DNA of 64,000 nt from Pyropia haitanensis (Eukaryota > Rhodophyta > Bangiophyceae > Bangiales > Bangiaceae), in assembly GCA_008729055.1 (NCBI GenBank), contig SDUX01000006.1, positions 186,001 to 250,000 on the forward strand. The letters run 5' to 3'. A program made the translations under genes and the position numbers. The notes below the pieces were generated by a model. It made no database searches. It was not told where the DNA came from and saw nothing but the letters and a program-made list of their open reading frames with translations. Numbering within the stretch: position 1 is the stretch's first letter; every line of letters starts with the position of its first letter. Below, one piece after another: positions 36,082 through 48,860 of this stretch.

Positions 36082-39000
36082 AGCCGTGGGTGGACACGGT
36101 GCTGGTGAGGGGGCGCACGGTCGAGCAGATCACCACACGAGGCGACTGGCCTGTCGTTTCTTTGGACGGAAGCGCGCAAGGCGGCCGACCAATCCGCCGC
36201 CCTCCCAGCGGTCTCCCGCCACAGATCTGCGGAACGTGGGGCCGCCGCCAGCGTACTCGACTCGTCGGCCGCCGCCGCCGGCCCACACCCACAGCGAGAC
36301 ACGGCACGCGGTGGGCCGGCCAACTCCCCCGCGCAAAACAGCTTTTGACGGTGACCGTCGACCGCCGCCCGCCCCTCCGCCCCGCCCCAGGTGGCGGGAC
36401 GGCCCGCGCCGCGGCGGCCGCCACAGCGGCGCGCCGGCGCGGCTCGTGGCCGCGGCAGCCCGCGCCGCGACCGCCGCGTCGTCGCCCCCACCAGCGCGGG
36501 CCACGGCTGTCCTGGGGCGGCGCATGCGCATTGGCGCGCGCACGCAGTTTGGGTCTGTGGCGGTGGCAGCGGCCGCCCGTCCGCGCGCCGGCGCGCTGAG
36601 GTGCCCACTGCCCGTCTTCCAAGGACGCGGCCGCCGCGGTCGACCGATCGCGGCATCTGGGATTGGCGGGGGGCACGGCTGACGGAAGCGTTTGGGGGGG
36701 GGGGGAGGGAGGCGGTGCGGGGACGGCTGGAAGGACCGGCGGGCACGCTGGCGGGAGGGGCGGGCGACCACCCCGCGGCGCGCGCGCGCCAGCTCGGGAT
36801 GCAACTCGCGCCGCGGCCGGCGGGCCACGGCGGGAGCGCTGTCAAACGGGCGTGCCTATCGGCGCCGCCCGCCGCGTACGTCATGCTGTGCGGCCCAGCT
36901 GGCGCGAGGGTAGGACGTCTTGGAGGGCAAGGGGGGGGGACCACGCAGCAGTGCGGTACCGCACCCCCCGCTTCTGTCAAGCACTGCTCCCGCCACCGTC
37001 GCGGTCCCCGAGCGCACCGCGATCGCCGCCGCCACGCCGCCAGTCACCACCACGCCCCCCCCCCCCCCCCCCCCCCGCTCCGTCCCCGCGCTCGACGCGC
37101 CGCGCCGCATCGGTGTTCCTCCCGCGGCGGCGACGCGACGCGGGTCGCCCGCCGACCCGTGACGCGCCCCCGCCCGCGTGCACCTCCCCCCCCGCAGCGA
37201 CGCGTGCGCAGCGCCGCCGTCCGTTGCCGCCATTTCCCACCCGCCCCCTTAACTGCCCAATGCTCCTGCCGTCCTGTCTGCCCTCCCGCCCGCGCGTCGG
37301 CGCGCCGCGCGGCGGGTGGCCGCGGCGTGCTCCCGCCCCCATTCCCGCCGTTCACCCCCCCCCCCCCTCTCTCTTTTTTGCCCGCGCTGCCGCTTGGGCG
37401 GTACGGACGGCGGTCGCGGCGGCGCGTTCCCACCCGTGTCATTCGATCTGCCCGCGCGGTGGCGGCCGGTTGGCGGGAGCTTCTCCGCCCTCTCCCCCCT
37501 GTCGCCAGCCAAGTGGGGGTGAGAGGGTGCGAACGGCGACTGCGGCCGCGGCGAGGGCGCCGCGACGGGTCGGACAAGACGGGCGGCGCGGGGGGGGGGG
37601 GGGGGGCGGGTGCGGTGTATATATTCGGACTCCTGGGGTGCCGCCCGCCGCCGAGGCCGCCGGCGGCACCGCCCCCCCCCCACCAACATCCCCCCCACCA
37701 TCATGGGTGGTGCCATGCCGCGGCCGCCGTGGTCGTCGTCGCCGCACCTGCACCGTCGTCGGCAGCTCGGCCGCCCCTCCATTGGTGCCACCCGCCCGTC
37801 CGTCGTCGAGCGTGCTCGCCGCCCGTCGTGGCCGCCGCCCCCACACCCGCGTCCTCTTGTCGGCGCCCCTCCCCCCTTCCCCTTTTGTGGCTGTCGTCTT
37901 TGTCTCTGCCCCTCACCGTCAAGACGGGGGTCACCTTTCCACCTTTGCCCTTGCGGTGGCTCCGTCGTCCTTGTCATTACTCCACTTGGCAGGGGCGGGC
38001 GCCCTCCGCGCGGTGCCGTCGCGGACGCGTCGTCGCGACGCCGTCCGTGGCCCATGTCACCCTGCCACGCATCGTCGGTGGGTCTGACACACGGTCCACT
38101 GTCGCCACCACCCGTTCGTTGTCGGCAAGACAACTCTCCCAGAGCCGGCTCCACTCTGACGTCGTGCTACCCCCGCCGGTGGGGACCACGCCATCGCCCT
38201 TCATCGCTGCCGCCCCGACGTCGTGTTGGTCTCCCCCTCTTGTGGCTGCCGGCGCGCCTCTGGGGTCCGCCGTCGTTCCGGCCTTCCATTGGCGGCTATA
38301 CTGCCAACCCCCCTCCCACGCCACGATCGTACCGTCGTCAAGCGGCGGTCCCGCTTGCGACCACCTCCTTGTTGTTGTTGCGTCACACCCCCCTTAGCGG
38401 CCGTTTCCCCGAGGCGCGGCTGTCCCGCCGGCGCTGCTGTTGCTCACCTCCTCGTCGTCAAGCCGCACCACCCGCCGGGGTCGCTTTTCGTCTGTGTGGG
38501 TCTTTGTACCTCGCCGCTGCAGTGCTCCACTCGCCGACAAGCACCTCCCCCGTCGGTGACGATGCCCATCCGTGGTCAACCTACACCCGTCATCACGCCA
38601 CCTCCGCCGTCACGGCACTGCTCCCGTCGCGGTCGCGGCCCCGCCGTTGTTGCTGACGCCGCACGGCCGGCCATCATGCCCCCGCCTGCGCCCCCTTCAC
38701 TGCCGGCTCGACTTCCACATGGACGCTCCCCGCGTCGCTGTCGTCCTTTTGTTGTCAATGGCGCACCCGCCGTCGCTGCTGCTACGACTTCGGACTTGGC
38801 GACTGGTGGTCGTGTCTGGATGATGTAGCCCCCCCATCGTCGACGCCACGCACGTGGCGCTGCGTGCACTCCGCGATCGTGCAGGCGGCCGCCGGTCGTT
38901 GCCACTGCGAGCCCGTTCCGACGCGTCGGCCGCCCACGTCTCGGCGCGTCGGCCGCCCGCGTTTCGGCGCGACGCCGCCTCCGTCGTGCCGGTCGTCCCG

Positions 39001-40790
39001 CCGTCGTTGCCGTCGACGTTGGCACTGCTCTCCCCCGTCGTTTCCGCTGCCCCCTCCTCCGTCAGCGGCGCCATTCTGCAGTGACGCTTCCACTCCCCTG
39101 CGGTGGACTGTGCCCTCGTCAACCTCACCACGATCCGCTGGCTGTTGCGGTTCTCTCGTGTTGTAGCCGCCCCCGACGCCGTTGAACTTCCCCCTCCATC
39201 GTACCCACCTCGTTTCTGTCGTGGTGTGGCCATCCTTGCCGCTGTCGCCTCCCCGGTCGTCGCCCACCTGCAGTGGCTGACCTTGCCGTCACCAGCCCGG
39301 TGCTGCGGCTCCCCCGGCGCCGTCCTGGCGCTACTCCGTCTTTGCCGGCCCTACCCCTTCCGATGCTGATCCTGGTGTCCCCCTGTTGGATGGGGTAGCG
39401 GCACCTGCCGTTTGTGTTGGCGGTGAGGTGTGTCGGCAAGGTGGCCACTTTGCGCATGATGGTGGAGTGAACACCAGGCGCCACTCGCTTGGCGCGGCGC
39501 GAGTGGAGGCGGTCTCGTGGATGGGGCGGCGCCAATTGCTGCTTGCGACCGCCCTGGATGGTGATGCGGTTTGGGGACGTGGCGCCGGTTTGGGTCGGCG
39601 ATGGCATGCGGCGGCGGCAGGGTCGGCGGTTGGCCCACTGCACCCCTGCTGGCAGCCGGCGCCATCTCTGGTGCCGGCGGTGGCGGCCGGCGCCAGCACT
39701 TGTCACGGCGGCGGTGGCCGCTGCCTGCTTGCCGTGGCGACCGTGCTTGCTGGTGGTATTGGTGGCGCTCGGGCGCGAACTCATGATGATTTGGCACCCG
39801 TTGGTGGCATCGGCGGAGGGCGTCGGCGGCAAGGTGGGACTGTGATGGCCGCTGGTGGTGGCGGCGGCGGACGGCGGGTGCGACGACGCGACCTAGCGGT
39901 CGTCGTTGGCTGTGGTGACAACAAGTGGCACGTGCCGGGACCGGGATTGGGCTGTCGGATGGGGGCGAGAGGCATGTGCGCTGGCTTCCTTGTCGACCGC
40001 CTGCGCCGCAACCTTTTTTCGCCGCCGGTTGCACCCCCCTCCGTTTGATTGCTGACCACGGAGGGTGGTCGGCTGCGCGTGTGGTGGGCATGGGCGGGAC
40101 GGGCCGTGGTGGATCGCCGGCACGTCGCCGTTTCGGCCACCTCCATGGCCGCCTCTGTTGGAGCTGCCGCTGGTCGTGCCCCCTCCCACGGCGGCTGCAG
40201 CGGCTGCAAGTGGTTCTCAAGCGAACGGCGCCGCTGCAGCGGCCGTGCCCATCTCTGCCGCCGCTGCAGCCGCTGCCGCCGACACCATCGTCGCGGCCGC
40301 TTTGTGTGAGTGATCCCACCCCTGTCCGCTGGCCACCATCGACAAGTGCGGGCGCTGGCCGCGTAAGGGAGGTGGCGGTGGGCGTGCTGCCCCCGATGCG
40401 GAGTGCGCCACCTCCCGGGAGACAGTGACGTCGCTCCTGTTTGGCGCCGCCCCCCCCCCGTGTCCGGCGTTTTTGTTTGTAGTTGAACGCCGCCCCCCCC
40501 GTGCGTTTGGCATTGCCACTTGCGACTGGTGGAGCCCTGTGGTCGTCGGCACTGCCTCATCGCCTGCATCAACTCTGTGTTCCTGTTGTCGGTGCCATGC
40601 TACCCCCGCCGTCGGTGCTGCGGTTTTTTTGCTCCCGCTCCGCCGTTGGGGCCGCCATGCAGCTGTCGGCGTCGCCCTTCCCTCTGCCGCCGCGCCATTG
40701 TCGCGCCCTCTCCCCGCTGTTTTCGCCGCGGCCCCTGTCGCTGATTATCCCGCTGCCACTGTCACGGCCGGCGGCGTTGGCCGTGTCGTA
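36082..40790. other. Gene-poor stretch, no supported gene
   Basis: Composition shifts from G/C runs (36692-36710, 37054-37077, 37594-37606) to sequence rich in GTCG/CGCC-type words (37.7-40.6 kb). A plus-strand stretch at 36085-36160 (EEPWVDTVLVRGRTVEQI) looks protein-like but is isolated. Frames longer than 200 codons occur on both strands without a codon pattern that separates them. Nothing here could be assigned. Confidence 0.4.
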
Positions 40791-43700
40791 GTCTCCATTG
40801 CATTCGTCATTGCCACTGTCGCAGACGCCGCCGCTGCGGCTGTTGCTGCCACCGCCGTGGCGTCTCGCTGGCGCTGGCACTTCCGCTGTTGCTGCCACCG
40901 CCGCTGCCGCTGTCGCTGCCATCATCTCGGCGTTGGTCACTACCGCTGCTGCTACCAACCTCGCAGCCGCCTCCGTTGCCGCTGCTGCCGCCGTTGCCGG
41001 GGCCGTTGTCGCTGCGGCCGCTGTGGCATCTGTCGCAGTCGCTGCCGCTGCGGCTATTGCTGCCGCCATCAGTGCTGCCGCCATCAGCGCTGCTCTCGTC
41101 TTTGCCCTGGCGATGCCTGTGGTTGCCGCTGCCGCTTCCGGCCTCGTTCCCACCGCCGTTGCCGCTGTCGCTGCCGCCGCCGCGTCCCTTCTGCCGCCGC
41201 GGCGTCTGTTACTGCCGCTGCCGCTGTCGCTGCCGCTGCCGCGGCCGCCACCGTTGCCGCCGCTGCTGCTGTTGCAGCGGCGTCTGTCGCTGTCGCTGAC
41301 GCTGCGGGTGTCGCCGACGCCGTCGCGGTGGGCGACTTCTGTCGCGCCTGCTGCTGCTCTTGCTGCCACCGCCGCGGCCAGAGTCAAGACCGCCGCCGCG
41401 CGGCCGTTGGCGCGGCCGCCGTGGCAACCTCTCCCGCAGTCGTCGTCGCGGTGGGCCGTTTTCACCGCTGCGGCCGCGTCAGCTTCTGTCGCGGCCACAG
41501 CCTCGGCCTTTGTTGCTGCCGCCACCGAGGCATCTGTGGCGGCAGCCGTTGCAGTGAGCCACGTTCGTCCTCCCCGCCGCCGCGGACTCTGTCATCGCCG
41601 CCGTAGCTGCCTCTGTCGCGTGTACCATCGCGGCGAGCGCTCGCTGTCGCGGCCACTGTGCAACCCGCTGCTGTAGCCACCGCCGCGGCCTTTGTCACTG
41701 CCGCGGCCAACGCTTCTGTCGGCGCCGCCGTCCCGGTAGGCGGCGCTTCGCGCAGACGCCGCCGCAACTTGTATCGCTGCTGCCGCAGCGGCCTCAGTTG
41801 CGGCCGCCGCTGCTGTTTTTGCCGCTGCCGCCGCCGCGGCGGCGGTCGCTGCCGCTGCTATTGCTGCTGTCGCGGCCGCTGCCGTTGTCGCCGTGGCTGT
41901 CGGCGCTGCGGCGTGTGTAGCCGCGGCAGCCGCTGCGGCGGTCGCAACTACCCTCGCGGTTGGCGGTATGTGTCGCGGACACTTCACATGCCCCTGTTTC
42001 AACCACCGCCACCGCTGGGGCGTCATTCGCTGTCGCAGCCGCTCCCGCTGTGACTGCAGCCACCGCAGCCACTGTCGCGGCCGTGGCCGTGGACTCGGTT
42101 GTTTTTTCAGCCGCGGTCTTTATCGGTTCCGCGGTGACAGCAAGCGGTCTCTGGCGCGGTCGCCGCCGCGGTCTGTTGCGTGCCCCAGTTGCTGACGTTG
42201 TCACGGCCGCGGCCGTTGGCGTTTTCGCCGCTGCCGCCGCGAGGTCTCTCACTCCGCTGTCGCTGCCGCTGTGGCGGCCACCGCCGCTGCCGCCGCTGCT
42301 GCCGCCGCCGCGGCCAGTCTCGCCGCAGTGTCCACCAAGGCTGTCGCGGCTGCTGTCATGGCGGGCGGCTTCTAGCGCCATCGCCATCGCGGCCTGAGTC
42401 GCTGCCGCTGCGGCTGTTGCTGCCGCCGCCGCTGCTGTTGTCGCTGCCGCCACCCCGGCGTCCGTTGTGGTCGCCACCGCGGCGTGTGGCGCGGCCGCTG
42501 CTGCGGCGTCAATCACAGCGGCCGCCGCTGGCGAGTTCTCGGCTGCCACGGCGCGGTCTGCCGTTGTAGCCGGCACGGGCTTTGTCGCGGCTGCCTCCTC
42601 GTTTTTAATGTATGCTGATGCCGCCGCCTTGGCTACTGTCACGGTCGTCATCGCTGTGGATGGTCTCTGTCGTGGCCGCTGCCTCTACCGGTGCCCCACG
42701 CACCGTCAACGGCTTTGCAGCTGCCGCTGCTGCGGTTGACGCTGCAGCTGCCGTCGGGGTGGGCAGTCTTTCGCGCGGCCGCTGCCGCGCCTGTTTTTGC
42801 CGCCAATGACGTCGCCACTGCTTGTGCCGCGGCCGCCGCCGCGGCAACAGTCGCGGCCGCCGCTGCTACGGTTTTCGTTGCCACGGCCACCGCCGCTGTC
42901 GCTGCCGTCGCCGTGGAGTCTGCCATGGTCGCCGTCGCCGCGCCTATCAATGCCGCTGCCGCTGCCGCAGTCGCCGCTGGCACCATTGGCGCTGTAGCTG
43001 CCGCCGCGGCGCGTGTTTCTCGCCACTGCCGCCGCAGCGCATGGTTCTCGCCACTGCTGCCGTTACCCCGTTCGCGGGCACCAGTGCCGCCGCCGTCGCC
43101 GCCGCAGCCGCGGCGCCTCTTGCTGACGCGGTCCCTGCCGCGCCCACCGACGCTGAGGCTGTTGCAGGCGCCGCAGCGGCCGCTGTTACGGCCACCTCCA
43201 CTCCCAACATGCCTGCCACTGCCGCTGCCTCTACTGCGGCCGTCACTGCTGCCTATGCGTCGCCCACCGCTGCCGCTACTTTAGTCACTGCCGCCACCGC
43301 GGCCACTGTTGCGGCGGCCGTCGCTGCCGCTATCGCTGCTGCCGCTGCGGCGTTTGCCGTTGCCGTCGGCGCACCGACCATCGCTGCGGCTGCGAATGCG
43401 GTTATCGCGGCCAGCGACGCTGTACCAGTGGTTGTGTCCACGGCGGAGTCTGTTGCTGATGTTGCCATGTCCGCTGTCGCCACAACTGCCACCGCTGTCG
43501 CTGCTGCGGCCGCGGCGTCTGCCGTTTTCGTCGGCGAACCATCCGTCGCTGCGGCTGCCGCTGCCGCTATCGCGGCCAGCGATGCTGGTCATGTGGTTGT
43601 CTGTTGCTGATGCTGCCGTGTCCGCTGTTGCCGCAACTGCCGCCGCCGCCGCCGCTGCCGGCGCCGCGGCGATTGTTACTTCGGCCGACGCGGCGTCTGT

Positions 43701-45950
43701 CGCTGACGTTGTGGGCACTTGCGCCGCCGACGCTGCCCATGTCGCTGCCGCCGCGGCTGGAGCTTTCTTCGGACGCTTCCTCTGTCGCGAGCGTCGCAGC
43801 GGCGTCGGTCGGTGCAGCTGACGCTGCCATTGTCGTGGCCTTTGTTGTGGTGGGTGGCTTCTTTCGCTGCGGCTGCCGCTCTCGTTGTCGCCGCCTCTTC
43901 TCGTGCCGTGGCCGCCGCCGCGGCCTCTGATGCTGCCGCCGTGGCTTCTCAGGCTGCCGCTGTCGCGGTGGGCCGCCATTGTCTCTGCGGCCGCCGCGGC
44001 TTTCGTCGCGGCCCCCAACGCGGACTGTGACGCTCCCACAGCCGCGGGGTCTGTAGCGGCAGCCGTGGCGTCCATCGCGACCGCTGTCGCTCCCGCCGCC
44101 TCGGCCTTCGTCGCGCTCGCAGGCGTGGCCTGTGACGGTGGCGTAGCCGCGGCGTCTGTCGCTGTCGCTGTGGGGGTGAGCGGCGGTCTTTCGCGGCCGC
44201 CGCCGCGGCATCTGTCGTTGTCGCTGCGCATGGCACTGTCGCGGCCGCGGCCGCCGCTGTTCTCGCTGCCGTCGCCGCGGCGTCGGTGTTGGGCCGCCTC
44301 TAGGGCGTCTGTGGCTGCAGGCGTCACGGCGTTTGTTGTTCCTGCGGCCGCGGCGTTTGTCGCCACCGCCGGCGCTGTCGCTGTCGCACCCATGGTCGCG
44401 GTGGGTGGCGTCTGGCGCAGCCGGCCGCGCTGAGCCTGTCGCTGCCGTTGCCGCTGCCTCTGTCGCGGTGGCGGCCACCACGTCGGTTGCGGCCGTCTTC
44501 AATGCCAATATTGCTGCTGGCAATGCTGCGGCGTCTCTCGCAGCCGCCGCGGTTGTAGTTGTCGTGGTTGCCGTCGCAGCGCCTTTCGCGGCCGTCGCTG
44601 CAGCCGCAGTCACGTGCGCTGCTGCGGCCGCTGTCGCTGTAGCCGACGTTTCGCCTATTCCTGCCGTCTCTGAGGCATCTCTGGCTTCCGTCGCGGTGGC
44701 GTCTGTCGTGACCACCGCCACTGACATTGTCGCTGCCTCCGCGGCAGCCTCTGCCGCTTGCGGCGCCGCTGACGCCTACGAAGCGAGAACCGTTGACACT
44801 GTCGCGTCCGCTACAGCGGAGCTCTTTGCGGTCGGTGCCGCTGTCGCTGCCGCGGACGTCGCTGCTGCCGCTGTCTCTGTCGCCGACGCTGCTCTTTGTC
44901 GGTGCGGCTGCCGCGGCGTCTTTCGCCGTCGCTGCAGCTGCCGCGGTCGCGGCCGTCTGAACGGGCTGAGCCGTTGCCGCCGCGGCTGCCGCTGTCGCAA
45001 CCGCCGCTGTGGCTGTTTTTTCTCCTGCCACCGTCGCCGCTGCCGCTGTCCCGATCTTCGGTCCTGCCGCCGCCCCTGCTGCCGCCGTGGAGGCCGATCC
45101 TGCCACCGCCGTGGCACTCGTCGTTGCCGCCACCGGCGCGTCTGTGACTGCCGTTGCCACGGCGTTCGTGGCTGCTGTCGTTGCGGTTGGCGGCCTCTGG
45201 CCCGACGGCCACTGCGGCTGCTGGTGCTGCCGCCGCTACTGCCCCTGTGGCGGCCGTCGCCTCTGCCGCTTTCGCTGCCGCGGCCGCGGCACTTGTCGCT
45301 GGCGCTATTGCCGCCACTGTTGTGGTCACCGCCATTGGCGCTTTCGCTGCTGTTGCGGCCCCGTTTGCTGCTGCCGCTGCTACTGGTTCTGTCGCGGCCA
45401 TCGACGTTGCGGCCGTCGCTGCCGCCGCCGCGACTGTTCTCGCTGCCGCAGTCACGGTGAACAGTTTCTCGGGCGGTCGCCGCCGCGGCCGGTGTCGCTG
45501 CTGCTGCTGCGGCTGCTGCCACGGGCGCCGCAGCTGTTGTTGCCGCCACCTCGGCCGTCGTCGCGGCCGCCGCCATGGAATCTTGCGTGGCCGCCTGCGT
45601 GGCGTCCGTCGCTGCTCCAGTCACGGTGCGTGGGGTCTAGCGCGTCCGCTGTCGTGGACATTGTCGTGGCGCGTCCACCACCGCGGAGTTTGTCGTGGCT
45701 GCTGCTGCTGCCGCTGGCGTGGCTGCCGCCGCTGTCGCTGTTGTTGCCGCTTCCCCCGCCACTGTTTCTTTCGCTCCTTCAGCCGCTGTCGTTGCCGCCG
45801 GCGCGGTCGGCGACGTCTCGCTGCCGTCGCCGCGACTTTTGTCGCTGCCGCCGTCCCGGTAGACGCGATGGCCGCCGCCTGTACCGCTGCTGCTGCCGCC
45901 GCCGTTTGGCTCGCCCTTCGCGCCAGTTCGCGTCGCCGCTGGTAGCGAGA
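40791..45950. repeat. Five-kilobase degenerate CTG/CCG/GTC-type repeat array
   Basis: The DNA is a long succession of GCTGCCGCTGTCGCTG-like words. All six frames are mostly open, giving Ala/Val, Leu/Pro or Cys/Arg runs on the plus strand and Ala/Thr, Gly/Ser/Asp or Arg/Gln runs on the minus. A motif close to CGGTGGGCGGTCTTTCGCG recurs, for example near 41326, 41449, 41734, 42755, 43970, 44170, 44398 and 45185. Several spacings are near 114 or 228 bases. Reading frame changes from one motif to the next, which argues against one coding frame. A clear local tandem pair lies at about 43358-43640. Confidence 0.6.
43358..43640 (+). repeat. Local tandem duplication inside the degenerate array
   Basis: Two imperfect copies share GCGGCCAGCGA (43407 and 43572, 165 bases apart) and TGTTGCTGATG (43451 and 43602, 151 bases apart). 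The second copy lacks about 14 bases. The net unit is not a multiple of three. Confidence 0.75.
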
Positions 45951-48860
45951 GGTTGTTGACAGTTGGCCGCGGGCAAGGGGGTCACGGGTGGGAGCAGCAG
46001 AGGAGGTCCGGCACTGGCGGCGCCTGTTGCGACGGCGTCTGTGCGGTGGTACCCGTAGCCGTGGTGCCAGCGGCGGCAACAAACGTGGCGACCACACCGG
46101 TGCCGGCAGCGAGGTGCGCACGGTGACCGTCGCAGCGACGCATATGGCGGCGGCGGCGCCCGTGGCGACGGCGCCCGAAGCGGTGGCGCCCGAAGCCGCG
46201 ACGTGGAGAGCGGCCAGGTCTGTCCGAGTGGGACCGCCGCGGCGCGACTGGCGGCGCCGCCCGCGGCGGCGCCTACGGCAGCCCAGGGCGTCGCGGCGCC
46301 CGCGGCGGCGCGACCCCTTGTCGCCGCGTCGCTATCGACGGTACCATTGGCGGACTTGTCCCCTGTGGAGGGGCCTGTTGGTGGCGTCACGGCGGACGCT
46401 GCCGCCATCAACAGACGCGCCGTTTTATGCCACCAACGCCGCAGCGACGGCGGTCCGACGAATCGTGGCGGCCGTGCTGACAGAGGCGGGGGGCAATGAT
46501 GTCGCGCGGCCGTCGTCTGCGGCTGCCTACAACACCGAACCCACGGACGGGGACACAATGGCGGCGCGAGTGGCAGCGGCGCACGCGGCTCTGTCTCGTC
46601 CAGCGGCTACGATAGCGGCCGGCTCATCCGCGTCGGCCTTGCCCGTGGCGGCGGCCCCCGTGGCGGAGGCCTGAGGGGTGGGGTCGGCGCCGGTGGAGGC
46701 GGCCGCGCAGATGCCGTTTGCGCGACAAAGGCCGCGCCGTGTACGCTCACTATCACCAACAGCTCGGCGACGACGGCGGTTCGGCTAGTGGCAGCCGCGC
46801 TGGGAGCGGGCGGGGCCGATTGGGTCACGCCGCCGCCGTCTGCGCTTGCGGTCGACACGGCGGGGGGCGAGACAGCCCAGTTGCGCGGGCGGCAGCGATT
46901 GACGACGCGGCCGCGCCACCTCCTCCCGGCGCCGGCCCTCGGCCTGCGGCGGCCGCCATGGTGGCCGTCGCGCCAGGGCTACCTGCGGCGATGGCGGTGG
47001 CACCGAGCGGGGAATTGATGGCACCCGTGGCCGCGGTTGAGCCTACCGGAGTGGCGCCACTCGCGCCAGTGGCGACGTCGGCGGAGGTGACGACGCCGTC
47101 CCCTGCCCTCGTCGTTGACGGGATGGAGCCCACTATTCCCGCGGTGGCGTGTGCGGTGGCGACAGCAACCCACCGCACGGCGACGGTAGCGGTTGTCGCG
47201 GTCGCGGTTGCCGCCGTCGTATATTCTGGGCGGCTGGTGCCAGCTGCGGCGGCAGCGGACGCAACGTCAACGGCGGCGGCATCCGTGGCGGTTGCCGCAG
47301 TGTCGGTGTGTTTGTGACACGATTGTGGCTTGGCGGAGCTGCGAGTGGCGGTGGCGGGCTCTGGCGACGTCCGGTTGGTGGGACTTGCCGCGATGGGGTT
47401 GTCGGGCTGGCCGCTCGCAGTCGCTACCGTCGCAGCCGCGTACCCTTCACCCACCCCCCGCCGCCTCTCTTGGCTCTGACGCGCGCGCGACCTCCCGCCG
47501 TCGGCGTCTTTCTTCCCCGCCTCACCATCGGCTGCCGCAGCGCGCTGTCGGCGGATCCGGGCGGGACGTGAAAGTGGGGCACGGGATGACGCGGACCGGT
47601 CGTGCCGCTGCCATGTTGCAACCATCGCCACGACCTCGGTCGTTGCTGCCTCCGTTCGCCGCCGCTTCTGCTGCCGCTGCTGCCGTGGCCTTTTGATGTT
47701 GCTCATCCCCCTCCCTACCGCGGCTTTACGCCATTGCCGCTTGCGAAGCGGGCGGAGGGGGGAGCGGGAACGACGACGGCAGGTGTACTGCGTTGACCAC
47801 AACGGTTACCTGGTGTCCTTGTTGCCGCTGCAGCCGCCGTTGCTGTTGTCGCGGCCAAAGCGTCCACGACGGCGAATGCGGCCACCGCCGCTGTTGGAGT
47901 TGGCGACGTCACTGCTGTCAAGTTGTGGCGCCGCCCTCACTACCCCTCGACCGTCGGCCTCCTCAGTCTCTTTGTCTGTGGATGGGGTGGAGGAGCGGGG
48001 CAGGGGGGGGGAAGGGTGTCTTTGCCACCGTTGCCTTTGCCGCCGGTCATCTCGTGTTTTTGGCGGCGGTGGAGAAGCGAGGTGAGCGGCAGGACCGCGG
48101 GGGGGGGGGGCTGCCGCCGAGGCCAGGGCCGGTCCCGCCGCTACCACCGCCGACGCAGCCTGCACCGCCGCTGCTGCGGTATCTGCCTCCGCTGCTGCTG
48201 CGGGTGTTGTCGCTGCTGCAGCGGCTGCCGCCCCGTTTTCCCTCCGCATGGACGTATCACTGCCAAACGTTCACTGCGAAACTGGAGGGGAGCTGGTCGC
48301 GGCGGATACAGGAGACGGCGAGCTCATGGTGACGGGCGGTGACACCATTGGCTGGAGGGTGCGGCTGTCGTCGGCGTTGGTGGCGGCCGAAATGGTGGAT
48401 GAGTGGCGGTTGCTTCCGGAGGAGGGGAATCGCGGACCAGTGGCCTTCCCTCACGTCATCAACGCTTCCCTTTTGATGGTGTCCTCGCTCCCGCGTCGGC
48501 GCCCCCGTTCCGCTGTTGGCGCCGGAGGTCTATCCCTCTCTGGTGCCTTCATCCCGCCGCCGCCGCCGCGCTCTGTTCTATCGGCGTCGCCTCCTCGCCG
48601 ACGTTGTCGCCTCCCGAACACCAACGTGGTTCTGCTTCTCACCGGCACCGCCTTCCCGTCGACGGAGCCGCCTTCTACCTCGTGTCGCGTTGCCACCCCC
48701 CGGTCGATGCTCCCCGTCCCCCCGTCGGCGCCGCGTCCCGGACTGAACAGCGTTTCCCATGACGACAGCGCGCCCCGGTTATTGGCGCCCGTCCCGTCCC
48801 GTCGACCCCCTTCTGCCGTCGACGGCGTCGCGTGCTGGTGAGGCCACTGCCCCATTGGCT
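45951..48860 (+). other. Possible broken or frameshifted ORF cluster, function unknown
   Basis: Protein-like pieces occur in succession on the plus strand but in different frames: ATAVRRIVAAVLTEAGGNDV (46437-46496), CTLTITNSSATTAVRLVAAA (about 46739-46798), VEPTGVAPLAPVATSAEVTT then a hydrophobic run ending VAVAAVVYSG (47035-47230), and CETGGELVAADTGDGELMV plus IGWRVRLSSALVAAEMVDEW (48271-48410). Some, but not all, frame changes fit the one-missing-base pattern seen elsewhere. Minus-strand frames over 46825-47802 are equally long. It may be one gene with errors and introns, a pseudogene, or compositional noise. No family was recognised. Confidence 0.25.

Noticed and set aside
40791..45950. 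Ala/Val-rich plus-strand or Ala/Thr-rich minus-strand proteins from the degenerate array
   Set aside because: All frames are similarly open, the best frame changes repeatedly without long homopolymers, and the recurring motif is not in a constant frame.
46677..46880. Short stretch with TLTITNSS and WVTPPPSAL loosely resembling a small beta-sandwich family
   Set aside because: The match is to a general pattern, the frame cannot be extended cleanly on either side, and no diagnostic residues were found.
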